This document shows positions 9,738-18,739 of a stretch of 64,000 nucleotides of DNA, piece by piece. The position numbers and the translations under genes were made by a program. Under the pieces are notes generated by a model. It saw nothing but the letters and a program-made list of their open reading frames with translations, was not told the origin of the DNA and did not search any database. Where the stretch lies: the NCBI RefSeq assembly GCF_034670125.1, contig NZ_JAXMOC010000010.1, positions 1 to 64,000 on the forward strand, read 5' to 3'. The stretch comes from Maricaulis sp034670125. Lineage in GTDB: Bacteria > Pseudomonadota > Alphaproteobacteria > Caulobacterales > Maricaulaceae. How positions within the stretch are numbered: position 1 is the first letter of the stretch; the number at the start of each line of letters is the position of its first letter.

Positions 9738-10682
9738 ATGACCCTCGCACTCGTCAAATACCTGCCGACCTCCGGCAAGATCCCCTTCATCCGTGGCCGC
9801 TGGATCGCGCTCGCGATCTCGGGCTTCTTCATCGTGTTCTCGATGTTCGAGTTCGCCACTGTCGGCATCAATTTCGGCATTGATTTCCGCGGTGGTATCC
9901 AGACCGAAGTCGCAGCGACAAATTCCACCTCGATCGAGGATTTGCGGGCCACCGCGAACGCTCTCGACCTCGGAGAGGCGCGCGTCCAGGGGGCCGGACC
10001 GGTTGGTACCGAGCGAACCACCTACCTCATCTCCCTGCCGCTGCAGGAAGGCGAAGGGCTGGAGGGCGAAGCGGCACAGAATACGGCCCGACAATCGCTG
10101 GAAGCCGCACTGACAACGACCTTCCCGGATATCCAGATGCGCGGCACGACAGTGATCGGCGGCGCCGTGTCGGGCGAGTTGATCGTCACTGGTTTCACGG
10201 CCATCGGCGTCGCCCTCTTCCTGATGCTGGTCTACATCTGGTTCCGCTTTGAATGGCAGTATTCGGTCGGAGCCATCATCGCCCTGACCCATGACGTTAT
10301 CGCCACGGTCGGCATGTTCTCGCTGACGCAGATGACGTTCGACCTCGCCACCGTTGCCGCGATCCTGACCATTGTCGGATACTCGATGAACGACACCGTG
10401 GTGGTCTATGACCGGATCCGGGAAAATCTCCGCAAGTACAAGCGCAAGCCCTTGCAGGAAGTTCTCGACCTGTCGATCAATGACACGCTGTCACGGACCA
10501 TCCTGACCTCGGTGACCACACTGGTGGCGCTGATCTCGCTCTACCTGATCGGTGGCACGGCCCTGAAGGGCTTTGCCTTTGCCATGATCTGGGGCGTGAT
10601 GATCGGTACCTTCTCGTCAATCTTCGTCGCCGCGCCGATCCTGCTGTTCACCAATGTCCAGCGCGAAAGCAATGAGAGCTGA
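9738..10682 (+). CDS. secF: Protein translocase subunit SecF
   Basis: The partner of SecD in the inner-membrane proton-driven export motor. The periplasmic entry signature GIDFRGGIQTEV is present. The membrane motif GYSMNDTVVVYDRIREN lies in the C-terminal half among six predicted membrane segments. It has 314 residues, the usual length. An AGGGGAGG ribosome binding site lies just upstream, so it is the translated last gene of the yajC-secD-secF operon; a GC-rich hairpin follows. Confidence 0.97.
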   Translation: MTLALVKYLPTSGKIPFIRGRWIALAISGFFIVFSMFEFATVGINFGIDFRGGIQTEVAATNSTSIEDLRATANALDLGEARVQGAGPVGTERTTYLISLPLQEGEGLEGEAAQNTARQSLEAALTTTFPDIQMRGTTVIGGAVSGELIVTGFTAIGVALFLMLVYIWFRFEWQYSVGAIIALTHDVIATVGMFSLTQMTFDLATVAAILTIVGYSMNDTVVVYDRIRENLRKYKRKPLQEVLDLSINDTLSRTILTSVTTLVALISLYLIGGTALKGFAFAMIWGVMIGTFSSIFVAAPILLFTNVQRESNES

Positions 10683-10689
10683 TCAGGTC

Positions 10690-10711
10690 CGGCCGGGTGC
10701 AAACCCGGCCG
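10690..10711 (+). terminator. Hairpin after secF
   Basis: A perfect 9-bp stem (CGGCCGGGT/ACCCGGCCG) with a GCAA tetraloop lies 7 bases after the secF stop. No T-run follows, so it may be an RNA-stabilising end rather than a strong terminator. Confidence 0.5.
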
Positions 10712-10786
10712 CACTATCCTGAGACGCGAATACGCCGTAATTTCTCCCCGATGACAGACTGATTCTGACATTGGGGAGGGATTATA

Positions 10787-11395
10787 ATGGCTGCAATTCT
10801 CAGCAATCTACGCACGACGGTGATCGTGTCTTTCGTACTTTCGGCATTGTTCCTGGCGGTATTCGTGGGGCTTGGCTGGATCGGACTCAATTTCGATTTC
10901 TGGCAGGGCCTGGCCCGCTGGACTCATGTTGTATCGGGCATCATGTGGATCGGATTGCTCTGGTACTTCAACTTCGTGCAAATCCCGAACATGCCCAAAA
11001 TTCCGGATGATCAGAAACCGGCCATCGGCAAGGTGATCGCGCCGGCTGCGCTGTTCTGGTTCAGGTGGGGGGCCGTGGCGACTGTCGTTACCGGTCTCGC
11101 TGTGGCGCATCTCAACCAGTACATGGTGTCTGCGCTGACCCTCGGTGCGACCACATCGTTCTCCGTGCCCTATCACATTTTCATCGGCATCGGCATGTGG
11201 ATGGCCATCATCATGGCGGCCAATGTCTGGTTCGTGATCTGGCCCAACCAGAAGATCGCCCTGGGCATGGTCGAGGCCGAGGCCGAGGCCAAGCCGAAAG
11301 CGGCCCGCACGGCGATGCTGTTCTCGCGTACCAACACGCTCCTGTCCTTCCCGATGCTGATCGCGATGGCCATGGCGCAGACGGTCTTTGGCTAG
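10787..11395 (+). CDS. PuuD-like (urate hydroxylase membrane-domain family) protein
   Basis: A 202-residue inner-membrane protein with about four hydrophobic segments. Motifs such as RWTHVVSGIMWIGLLWYFNF, LFWFRWGA and NVWFVIWPNQ match the membrane domain of PuuD-type urate hydroxylases; members of this family have also been annotated, wrongly, as NusG-like. The regularly spaced His residues in the membrane segments would suit heme or metal binding, which is inference. PuuD normally carries a C-terminal cytochrome c domain, which is absent here, and no purine catabolism gene is nearby. A GGGGAGGG ribosome binding site precedes the ATG. It is probably transcribed alone. Confidence 0.8.
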   Translation: MAAILSNLRTTVIVSFVLSALFLAVFVGLGWIGLNFDFWQGLARWTHVVSGIMWIGLLWYFNFVQIPNMPKIPDDQKPAIGKVIAPAALFWFRWGAVATVVTGLAVAHLNQYMVSALTLGATTSFSVPYHIFIGIGMWMAIIMAANVWFVIWPNQKIALGMVEAEAEAKPKAARTAMLFSRTNTLLSFPMLIAMAMAQTVFG

Positions 11396-11426
11396 CACAA
11401 GGCCGCCAGTGTTGACCTGAAACGTT

Positions 11427-11455
11427 CAGGGCCCGCCGATAGCCGGCGGGCCCTG
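11427..11455. terminator. Bidirectional hairpin between convergent genes
   Basis: A perfect 12-bp stem (CAGGGCCCGCCG/CGGCGGGCCCTG) with a 5-nt loop lies between the convergent PuuD-like and serine-hydrolase genes. The T-run is weak. Position and stability support a shared terminator. Confidence 0.65.
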
Positions 11456-11579
11456 TTCACGTTCGGGGGGTACGTGAGCATCCGGGCCCGCGAGGTAGGG
11501 AGGGATTGCGGCCCGTTGCCTGTCTGTAACGCCGTGGGGCGGCCCATTCCGTCGCATCGGCCCTGAAAAAATTTCCGTC

Positions 11580-12857
11580 TCAATCGAAGGCGAAACTGCC
11601 ATAGACCATGGGCCGGAAGATGCGCAGGGTGCGTGGCTCGGGCCGGTGCTCGGACGGCTGGATCTGGGTCATGATCACCGCTGCCGTACCCGTGGCCGGG
11701 CTGACGAAGAAATCGGTGTCGAAAAATCCACCCCAGCTGAGATCGCCCGGTACGCCGGCCGGTTCCTGCCCCTCGGCCGGCGGCAGGACAACGTCCATGC
11801 CAAGCGCGAACCCACGTGCGCCCCAGTCGCCGGTCTGCTCGGCTGTGGTGTGCGGACGGGACAGAACGGCGAAGGTCTCGGGCCTGATCAGCTGGACATC
11901 GCCCAGAGCGCCGCCATTGGCGAGCAGCATGGCGAAACGGATATAGTCCGACGCCGTCGAGACAAGACCGCCGCCTCCGGACGGCCAGTCAGGACTGCCG
12001 AACTCGAAATCGACCATGTTGCCCGTTTCGTCATGGACATAGAGCGGGGCCAGGGCAGCCTCGTCAAAGTCGACATCGGTGAAAAAGAACCCGGTTGAGG
12101 TCATGCCCAGCGGCGTGAAAATCTCGGAGTCCAGAAATGTGTTGAGCGGTGTGCCGCTGACGACCTCGATCACCCGGCCCGCCACATCCAGCCCGTAGGA
12201 ATACTGCCAGCGATCACCGGGATCATTGTAGAGCGGCAAAGCCGCCAGGCGGTCGATACGGGCGGCGAGATCACCGTCACCGGAATAGAGGGAGTTTTCC
12301 AGATACAGCCGCCCGAGATCGCTTTCGCTCTCGAAGATATAGCCAAGGCCGGCGGTATGGGTGAGCAGATGCTCGATGGTCATGATCGTTTCGGACGGGC
12401 GGGTCTCGATATCACCGGCCTCATTGGCCATGGGCGAGACCGCGACGCGCATGTCAGCGAAGGCGGGGATGTAATCGCTGACCGGGTCATCGAGGGAGAT
12501 TTCACCGCGCTCGACGAGCATCATGATAGCCATCGCCGTGACCGGTTTGGTCATCGAGGCGATCCGAACCGGCGTGTCGACCGTGAACGGGGTGTGATGG
12601 GCGAGGTCGGCCTGGCCGGCTTCCGACACGAAGGCGATGCGGTCGCCGCGGGCAATGATTGCCGCATAGCCGGGTCTCGCCCCGTCTGCGGCCAGGGCGT
12701 CGAGGCGGGCATCGAGCGCCGACAGCATGGCCGGGTCGAAGCCCAGGGCTGCGGGGTTCTCGACTGTCTGGATGTCCTGCGCAGCAAGCGGCGCGGTGAC
12801 GGACAGCATGGCTGTCGCGACCAGCGCAAGCGCTGTCATGGCTTGTTTGAACACCAT
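11580..12857 (-). CDS. Secreted serine hydrolase, beta-lactamase class C family
   Basis: A 425-residue protein with an N-terminal signal peptide ending near APLAAQ. It has the SxxK active-site motif S101-M-T-K104 and a downstream YSYG motif in place of the usual YxN. It belongs to the broad class C beta-lactamase/esterase (DUF-type serine hydrolase) family, acting in the periplasm or outside. Its substrate cannot be read from sequence, and true beta-lactam hydrolysis is not implied. The gene lies downstream of sodB on the same strand. Its ribosome binding site GGGAAGG is enclosed in an 11-bp hairpin, described separately. Confidence 0.88.
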   Translation of the reverse strand: MVFKQAMTALALVATAMLSVTAPLAAQDIQTVENPAALGFDPAMLSALDARLDALAADGARPGYAAIIARGDRIAFVSEAGQADLAHHTPFTVDTPVRIASMTKPVTAMAIMMLVERGEISLDDPVSDYIPAFADMRVAVSPMANEAGDIETRPSETIMTIEHLLTHTAGLGYIFESESDLGRLYLENSLYSGDGDLAARIDRLAALPLYNDPGDRWQYSYGLDVAGRVIEVVSGTPLNTFLDSEIFTPLGMTSTGFFFTDVDFDEAALAPLYVHDETGNMVDFEFGSPDWPSGGGGLVSTASDYIRFAMLLANGGALGDVQLIRPETFAVLSRPHTTAEQTGDWGARGFALGMDVVLPPAEGQEPAGVPGDLSWGGFFDTDFFVSPATGTAAVIMTQIQPSEHRPEPRTLRIFRPMVYGSFAFD

Positions 12858-12905
12858 CTAACCTTCCCTTCGGGATATGTGTTTATCGACCGAGGGGAAG
12901 GTTAG
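12858..12905 (-). promoter_or_regulatory. Hairpin enclosing the ribosome binding site of the serine hydrolase
   Basis: A perfect 11-bp inverted repeat (CTAACCTTCCC at 12858-12868, GGGAAGGTTAG at 12895-12905) with a 26-nt loop sits between sodB and the downstream hydrolase. On the minus-strand transcript the arm next to the start codon reads GGGAAGGTTAG-ATG, so the Shine-Dalgarno sequence is fully paired. It may terminate sodB transcripts, limit hydrolase translation, or both. Confidence 0.6.
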
Positions 12906-12931
12906 GGCGCAACAGGCGTTCTGACGAGGCC

Positions 12932-13537
12932 TTATCGGGCTGCGGCGAGGTTTTCGGCGGCAAATTCCCAGTTCACCAGCTTGTCGAGGAAGGTGGTGAT
13001 GTAGTCGGGACGACGATTCTGGAAATCGAGATAATAGGCGTGCTCCCAGACATCCATCGTCAGGAGCGGGGTGACCCCGTCTTCGGTCAGCGGCGTCTCG
13101 GCGTTCAGCGTCTTGCGCACTTCCAGCTTGCCACCGGCCACAACCAGCCAGGCCCAGCCGGAGCCGAACTGCGTTGCGCCGGCATCGGCGAAGGCCGTCT
13201 TGAAGGCGTCCAAGGATCCGAAGTCACGGTCGATCATCGCCGCGAGGTCGCCGGACGGCGCGCCGCCGCCATTGGGACGCATGGACTGCCAGTAGAATGT
13301 GTGGTTCCAGATCTGGGCGGCATTGTTGAACACACCGGCCTTGCCTGCATCGCCAGCCGTGCGGCGGATCACGTCTTCCAGCGACAGGGCAGCCATATCG
13401 GTACCCTCGACCAGCCCGTTCAGCTTGCCGACATAGGCGTTGTGGTGTTTCCCGTGGTGGAAATCGAGCGTCTGGGAGGAGATATGGGGGGCCAGTGCAT
13501 CCTTGGCATAGGGCAGATCGGGCAGGGTGAAAGCCAT
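12932..13537 (-). CDS. sodB: Superoxide dismutase, Fe type
   Basis: Converts superoxide to hydrogen peroxide and oxygen in the cytoplasm. The metal ligands are visible at His27, His79, Asp162 and His166, in FHHGKHH, WNHTFYW and DVWEHAYY. AAQIWNHTFYW and the Q-F-G-S-G-W motif around residue 123 favour iron over manganese, as in E. coli SodB. The length of 201 residues is normal, and there is no signal peptide. An AAGAGG ribosome binding site precedes the ATG. The serine hydrolase follows 74 bases downstream. Confidence 0.95.
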   Translation of the reverse strand: MAFTLPDLPYAKDALAPHISSQTLDFHHGKHHNAYVGKLNGLVEGTDMAALSLEDVIRRTAGDAGKAGVFNNAAQIWNHTFYWQSMRPNGGGAPSGDLAAMIDRDFGSLDAFKTAFADAGATQFGSGWAWLVVAGGKLEVRKTLNAETPLTEDGVTPLLTMDVWEHAYYLDFQNRRPDYITTFLDKLVNWEFAAENLAAAR

Positions 13538-13642
13538 GGGAACCTCTTACAGTGACGTAGACGGGAAGGATGATGGCCCGGTGGGCCGTTTTCATGCCCG
13601 GACATATGGTGCGCGTGGCGGCGATGTCCACCGGGGAGACGC

Positions 13643-14464
13643 ATGATGGGGGCAGAAATCGACAGCCTGCTGCGCAATGCCGACCCGGATCGCTATCTGT
13701 GCGCGATGTTCGCGCAGCCAGACCAGCGGGCCGGGCTGCAGGCGCTGTACGGCCTCAATCACGAGTTGGCCCGCGTCGCCCTGTCGCCGTCGGAAAGCCT
13801 GATCGGCGAAATGAAGCTGACCTGGTGGCGCGACGCCGTGACCGATCTGGGCGCCAGCCCGCCCAAGGTGCGGCGCCATGAGGTGACCGAGGGGCTGGCC
13901 CGACTGGGCGACCGGATCGATCCGGCTGACCTGATGCCGCTGATCGAGGCCCGCTTCGACGACATTTCGGCCCGGCCCTTCGCCGATCTGGATGATGTGC
14001 TCGCCCATGTGGATGCGACCGCCGGAGTGCTGCTGCGTCTGGCTCTGCGCCTCGTTGACGCCAGTGACAGTGTTTCGCCAGAGCTGGCGGTGGCCGCCGG
14101 ACGCGCCTGGGGGCTGACCGGGTTGCTGCGGACCTTCCCGCAGCGGGCGCGGATCGGCCGGGCGCCGGTCGGGGCTGACGAGCTGGCGCGGCAGGATGCC
14201 ACCCCGGCCATGCTGGCCCAAGGGCTGGGACGCGAGAAGGTCGAGGCCGCGCGACAGCCTGTCATCAAGGCCGCCCGGGCAGCCTGCGAGGTCATCAAGA
14301 GCGCCGGTCCGCTGCCGGCTGACGCCGTCCCGGCGATCGGATATTGCTGTTTGGCGGGCACCTATCTCGACCGATTGCCGGACAGCCCCTACCAGATCGC
14401 ACCGGACCTCAATCCGCTCGGTCGTCGGCTGCGATTGACCTGGCTGGCCCTGACCGGTCGCTAG
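13643..14464 (+). CDS. Squalene/phytoene synthase family protein
   Basis: A 273-residue all-helical protein of the squalene/phytoene synthase superfamily. The conserved segments FAQPDQRAGLQALYGLNHEL and GEMKLTWWRDAV near the N-terminus, and GRAWGLTGLLRTFP in the middle, match the family, but I do not see a clear pair of DxxxD prenyl-diphosphate motifs. It may therefore be an NDUFAF6-like member with a respiratory-complex-assembly role rather than a carotenoid enzyme. A gene of this type following the secDF region is common in Caulobacterales (recalled, not checked). No other carotenoid gene is in the window. Confidence 0.8.
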   Translation: MMGAEIDSLLRNADPDRYLCAMFAQPDQRAGLQALYGLNHELARVALSPSESLIGEMKLTWWRDAVTDLGASPPKVRRHEVTEGLARLGDRIDPADLMPLIEARFDDISARPFADLDDVLAHVDATAGVLLRLALRLVDASDSVSPELAVAAGRAWGLTGLLRTFPQRARIGRAPVGADELARQDATPAMLAQGLGREKVEAARQPVIKAARAACEVIKSAGPLPADAVPAIGYCCLAGTYLDRLPDSPYQIAPDLNPLGRRLRLTWLALTGR

Positions 14465-14531
14465 ACAGCGGCAGGGTCTTGCTTCGGGGGCCCGCTCGCG
14501 TTCAACATGGTCGCAATCAAGGAGAACACCC

Positions 14532-15227
14532 ATGCACCACGCGCTGATCACCGGAGCCAATCGAGGACTGGGGCTGGAACATGCCCGGCAATTGCTCGAG
14601 CGCGGCTGGCATGTCAGCGCCGCCGTGCGCGCACCGGAGGCGGCGAACGCGCTGGCCGCGCTTCCCGTCGGTGACGGCAAGCTGGACCTGCACGCCTATG
14701 ACGCGGCCGATCCGGCCAGCGCGGAGGCTCTGGCCAAGGCGGTCACCGGTCCGGTCGATCTTTTGTTCGCCAATGCCGGCATGATGGCGCCCGAAACCCG
14801 CAAGTTCGGCGGCGCGGCGGGAGCGGCGATGCTGGAGGAATTCAAGGTCAACTCGATCGCGCCCCTGGCCCTGGTCGAGGCCTTTGTCGATCAGGTGGCG
14901 GCGTCGGAAATGAAGGTGGTTGCCCTGCAATCATCCCGCATGGGCTCGATCCGCGACAATGGCAGCGGCGGCGGCTACGGCTACCGGTCTTCGAAGGCGG
15001 CGCTCAATGCGATCGGCAAATCGCTGAGCATCGACCTTAAGGATCGCGGCATCGTCGTGCTGACCCTTCATCCCGGCTGGGTGAAAACCGACATGGGTGG
15101 CCCCAATGGGCAGCTGACGGTGCAGGAATCGGTATCGGGTCAGCTCGACCTCATCGCTCGTGCCTACGGCAATCCGGTGATGAGCGGCCGCTTCTACCAC
15201 GTCTCCGGTCAGGACCTGCCCTGGTAG
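14532..15227 (+). CDS. Short-chain dehydrogenase/reductase
   Basis: A 231-residue classical SDR. It has the NAD(P)-binding Rossmann motif TGANRGLGLEHA at residues 7-18, the NAG motif at FANAGMM, and the catalytic Tyr-x3-Lys in YGYRSSKAALN. The HPGWVKTDMGG segment is typical of the family. Substrate is unknown. An AAGGAGA ribosome binding site lies just upstream of the ATG. It follows the phytoene-synthase-like gene by 67 bases and converges with the S9 peptidase. Confidence 0.88.
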   Translation: MHHALITGANRGLGLEHARQLLERGWHVSAAVRAPEAANALAALPVGDGKLDLHAYDAADPASAEALAKAVTGPVDLLFANAGMMAPETRKFGGAAGAAMLEEFKVNSIAPLALVEAFVDQVAASEMKVVALQSSRMGSIRDNGSGGGYGYRSSKAALNAIGKSLSIDLKDRGIVVLTLHPGWVKTDMGGPNGQLTVQESVSGQLDLIARAYGNPVMSGRFYHVSGQDLPW

Positions 15228-15254
15228 ACAGACCCTGACCGGGGATCTGCACGA

Positions 15255-17147
15255 CTACTCGCCGAGATGCTCGGCGAGGAAGGCTTCCACATTGCGCAGG
15301 ACCAGTTCACGCATGCTCGGGCCGGTGAGCCAATGGTCGAGCTCGCGCTCGTGGATGTAGGTGACATCCTTGCCGGCACGTTCGAGGGCGCGGTTCATGA
15401 TGTCGGAATGTTCGTCATCCACCACGCTGTCTTCACGGCCGTGAATCAGCAGGACCGGGATCTGCACCGCATCGGCGTGGTCGGCCGGTGAAATATGGGC
15501 AGCCTGGTCACGGTCCGGCAGCTCTTCGGTTCCCGTCAGGCGCGAGGCCAGCAAGCGGGAGTAAGGCGATTGATAGCCGCCCCAGAGGTCGGCATTGCGC
15601 GCAATCTCCCAGAGATCGGTAACCGGTGCGATGGCTGCGGCACACTGGAAGGCATCCGGCGTGAACGTGGCAGCGGCGAGGGCTGCATACCCACCATAGC
15701 TGGCTCCGACAATGCAGGCCCGGCCCTCGGCGGCATAGCCGGCGCGGACCATGGCATTCATGCCATCCGTGAGGTCGGACTGCATCACGCCGCGGCCCCA
15801 CTCGCCCCAGCCGGCCTGTTCCCAGGTGACACCATAGCCGCTCGATCCGCGATAATTGGGTTGCAGGACCAGGTAACCGCGGCTGGCGAGGAAGTGGGCG
15901 AGATAGTCGAACCCGCCGGTGTCACGGGCGGCCGGGCCACCGTGCGGCAGGACAACAAGCGGATGCGGTCCGTCTCCGTCCGGCAGGGTCAGATAGGCCG
16001 GGATCGAAGTCCCGTCGCTGGCACGATAGCGAATGGACAGGCGTTGGGGCAGGACGCTGTTGGCCAGTTCCGGGAAGGCATTGCCCAGGGAGGCCAGCGA
16101 CATCACGGTCGCGTCAAACAGGAAATACTCGGTGGGCCGGTTCTCGCGATAGGCCGCGACCGTGAACTGGGTCCGGTCGCGCGACCATGAGAAAATCGAG
16201 ACATAGGCATCGGGAATGGCGGCTTCGAGAGACACCTGAATATTCGTCATCCCGTCGTCAAACCACACATAGGTCGGCATTTCGCGATCGATGCGGGCGC
16301 CGAGTACGGTGTTGGTGTAGTAGTCGAACAAGGGTGTGGTGAGGTCGAACTCGTCGTCCTGGAAGAGCACGCGAACCGGCTCCCCGGTTTCAAGCGAAAC
16401 CGAGTAAAGGCGACGGCCGCCTTCATTGGGCCGGTCGGTGAAGACCAGCTCGCCCGGCGAACCCGCCATGACACCCCACATGGAGGTCGTGAGCTGTGGT
16501 TCGGTGCGTTCCTGTACGGTCGTCCAGTACTCGCCGCTGCGTGTTTCCAGCCCGTACTCGCTGGTGATAACATTGTACCGGAGCCGCGCGACCGGCGTGC
16601 CGCTCGCATCGAGGGCGTAGCCGAAATAGCGTCCGTCTGATCGCGCAATGGTGCGTTCCAGTCCGGTCGCGGGGTTCATGGCTGCAAGCCCGGAACCACC
16701 GTCCCGGCGGCCGCCAATGACCAGGTCACCGGTTTCAGGCACGACGCCAAGTGCAATCCCCGGCAGGTCCCTCAGGCGATCAGGACGCTCGAGGTCGAGC
16801 GCGTACATGGTCGTGTAATCATCGGCACCCCATTGGCCGTTATCGCGTGCGACAGACGCCACGATGATCAACATCCGGTCGCTGGCCCAGAACAACCGGC
16901 TGACGCGTACATCCGACACGTTGGCCCCGGCTGGCGGTTCACCATCGCGCGACAGCACTGATACGATCTGCTGGCCGCCGGCCTGCGACAGCATGGCAAT
17001 GCGGCGACCATCGGGTGAAATCACCGGTACGGCGATCTGGGGGTGACGGCTGAAGGCTTCGACCGCAGGCGGCGCCTGGGTCTGGGCCAGGCTGCCGGTG
17101 GCCACGGAAACGGCAGCCGCGAAAGCGGCGATGACGCGTGAAAACAT
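15255..17147 (-). CDS. Secreted S9 family peptidase (prolyl oligopeptidase/acyl-aminoacyl type)
   Basis: A 630-residue protein with an N-terminal signal peptide (through GSLAQTQA). An N-terminal beta-propeller region is followed by a C-terminal alpha/beta-hydrolase domain. The catalytic triad is visible: Ser in GASYGG, Asp in HGREDSVV and His in ELDHWL, with the oxyanion segment PHGGPAARD before them. This family releases dipeptides or acyl-amino acids from oligopeptides in the periplasm. It lies 89 bases downstream of trmFO on the same strand. The abundance of such peptidases fits a protein-degrading marine heterotroph. Confidence 0.92.
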   Translation of the reverse strand: MFSRVIAAFAAAVSVATGSLAQTQAPPAVEAFSRHPQIAVPVISPDGRRIAMLSQAGGQQIVSVLSRDGEPPAGANVSDVRVSRLFWASDRMLIIVASVARDNGQWGADDYTTMYALDLERPDRLRDLPGIALGVVPETGDLVIGGRRDGGSGLAAMNPATGLERTIARSDGRYFGYALDASGTPVARLRYNVITSEYGLETRSGEYWTTVQERTEPQLTTSMWGVMAGSPGELVFTDRPNEGGRRLYSVSLETGEPVRVLFQDDEFDLTTPLFDYYTNTVLGARIDREMPTYVWFDDGMTNIQVSLEAAIPDAYVSIFSWSRDRTQFTVAAYRENRPTEYFLFDATVMSLASLGNAFPELANSVLPQRLSIRYRASDGTSIPAYLTLPDGDGPHPLVVLPHGGPAARDTGGFDYLAHFLASRGYLVLQPNYRGSSGYGVTWEQAGWGEWGRGVMQSDLTDGMNAMVRAGYAAEGRACIVGASYGGYAALAAATFTPDAFQCAAAIAPVTDLWEIARNADLWGGYQSPYSRLLASRLTGTEELPDRDQAAHISPADHADAVQIPVLLIHGREDSVVDDEHSDIMNRALERAGKDVTYIHERELDHWLTGPSMRELVLRNVEAFLAEHLGE

Positions 17148-17236
17148 GATTGTCCCCCAAATACCTTGCCGACTCGATGTCAGCCTCGCAGGAGGTTAGC
17201 CGGGAGACCGCCCGCTAATCAACGCTGGCGTGTCGT

Positions 17237-18628
17237 TCAGCCGGCCTGCCAGCGTGCCAGGTCCGCCAGCGCCCGCTCGGACATGGCGGCCTTGCGGGCC
17301 GGGGTCTTGGCCTTGCCCTTGATGCGATTGCCCTCAGCGTCGACGGTCGGCTGCTCGATCGGCGGGAACAGGCCGAAATTGACATTCATCGGCTGGAACG
17401 AGCCCTTGCCGCCATCCAGATGACCGCCGGTGACATGACCGATCAGGGCGCCGAGCGCCGTGGTCGCCGGTGGCGGGGTCAGGCGGGTGCCCAGGCGCTC
17501 AGCGGCGGCGTAGCGACCGGCCAGAAGGCCCATCGCCGCGCTTTCGACATAGCCCTCGACACCGATCAGCTGACCGGCGAAACGCAGGCGCGGCTGGCTC
17601 TTCAGGCGCAATTGCGCGTCCAGAAGTTTCGGTGAATTGAGGAAGGTGTTGCGGTGGATACCGCCGAGGCGGGCAAAGCGCGCCTCCTCCAGCCCCGGGA
17701 TCATGCGCAGGACTTCACCCTGGGCGCCGTATTTCATCTTGGTCTGGAAGCCGACGAGATTGAACAGCGTTCCCAGCGCATTGTCCTGACGCAGCTGGAC
17801 GATGGCCCAGGGTTTCACGGTCGGATTGTGCGGATTGGTCAGGCCGACCGGCTTCATCGGTCCGTGACGCAATGTCTCGCGGCCGCGTTCGGCCATGACT
17901 TCGATGGGCAGGCAACCGTCGAAATAGGGGGTGTTGGCCTCCCATTCCTTGAACTCGGTCTTTTCCGACGCGATCAGCGCATCGATGAAGGCCTCATACT
18001 GGTCCTTGTCCATCGGGCAGTTGAGATAGGCCTTGCGCTCGGCATCGGTGTCACCCTTGTCATAGCGTGACTGGAACCAGGCCTTCTCGGTATTGACGCT
18101 GTCGCGATAGACGACGGGGGCAATGGCATCGAAGAAGGCCAGTTCACCTTCGCCGGTTTCCTTCAGGATGGCCTCGGACAGGCTTTCCGAGGTCAAAGGG
18201 CCGGTGGCGATGATCACGCTGTCCCAGTCCTCCGGCGGCAGGGACGGGATTTCCTCACGACTGATGGTGACCAGCGGATGCTCGGACAGCTCCTTGGTGA
18301 CCGCCTGCGAAAACACATCCCGATCGACGGCCAGCGCCCCGCCGGCGGGCAGGCGGGCGGCATCACCCTGGCGCAGGATGATCGAGTCGAGGCGGCGCAT
18401 CTCTTCGTGCAGGAGGCCAACCGCATTGGTGCGGTGATCATCCGAGCGGAAGGAGTTCGAGCACACCAGTTCGGCCAGCCCGTCGGTGTGGTGGGCATCG
18501 GTGCCTTTCACGCCGCGCATCTCGTGCAGGATGACGGGCACGCCCTTGGAGACGAGCTGCCAGGTCGCCTCGGAGCCGGCCATGCCGCCGCCGATGACGT
18601 GAACGGGTTTCATTGCTTGATCTGTCAT
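17237..18628 (-). CDS. trmFO: Methylenetetrahydrofolate-tRNA-(uracil-5-)-methyltransferase TrmFO
   Basis: A folate- and FAD-dependent enzyme that makes ribothymidine at position 54 of tRNA. The N-terminal FAD-binding motif VIGGGMAGSEA is followed by the family segment ELVCSNSFRSD, which carries the conserved Cys, and by NVNFGLFPP near the C-terminus. The protein is about 460 residues, as usual. Three in-frame ATGs (18637, 18628, 18613) are possible and none has a strong ribosome binding site; the middle one was chosen. The gene diverges from the TonB-domain protein. Confidence 0.95.
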   Translation of the reverse strand: MTDQAMKPVHVIGGGMAGSEATWQLVSKGVPVILHEMRGVKGTDAHHTDGLAELVCSNSFRSDDHRTNAVGLLHEEMRRLDSIILRQGDAARLPAGGALAVDRDVFSQAVTKELSEHPLVTISREEIPSLPPEDWDSVIIATGPLTSESLSEAILKETGEGELAFFDAIAPVVYRDSVNTEKAWFQSRYDKGDTDAERKAYLNCPMDKDQYEAFIDALIASEKTEFKEWEANTPYFDGCLPIEVMAERGRETLRHGPMKPVGLTNPHNPTVKPWAIVQLRQDNALGTLFNLVGFQTKMKYGAQGEVLRMIPGLEEARFARLGGIHRNTFLNSPKLLDAQLRLKSQPRLRFAGQLIGVEGYVESAAMGLLAGRYAAAERLGTRLTPPPATTALGALIGHVTGGHLDGGKGSFQPMNVNFGLFPPIEQPTVDAEGNRIKGKAKTPARKAAMSERALADLARWQAG

Positions 18629-18739
18629 GCGCGGCATATCGAACCGGGGGGCGGGGGAGTCAAGCGGTGGCGGGCAGGGCGGCGGGCTTGACGCCTGTGC
18701 TTGCCCGGATAAAGCTGATGATCAACGGGGGGTTGCGTT

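Noticed and set aside
9084..10292. 400-codon antisense frame over secD-secF
   Set aside because: The highly charged, low-complexity protein comes from the reverse complement of a GC-rich gene pair; secD and secF are unambiguous.
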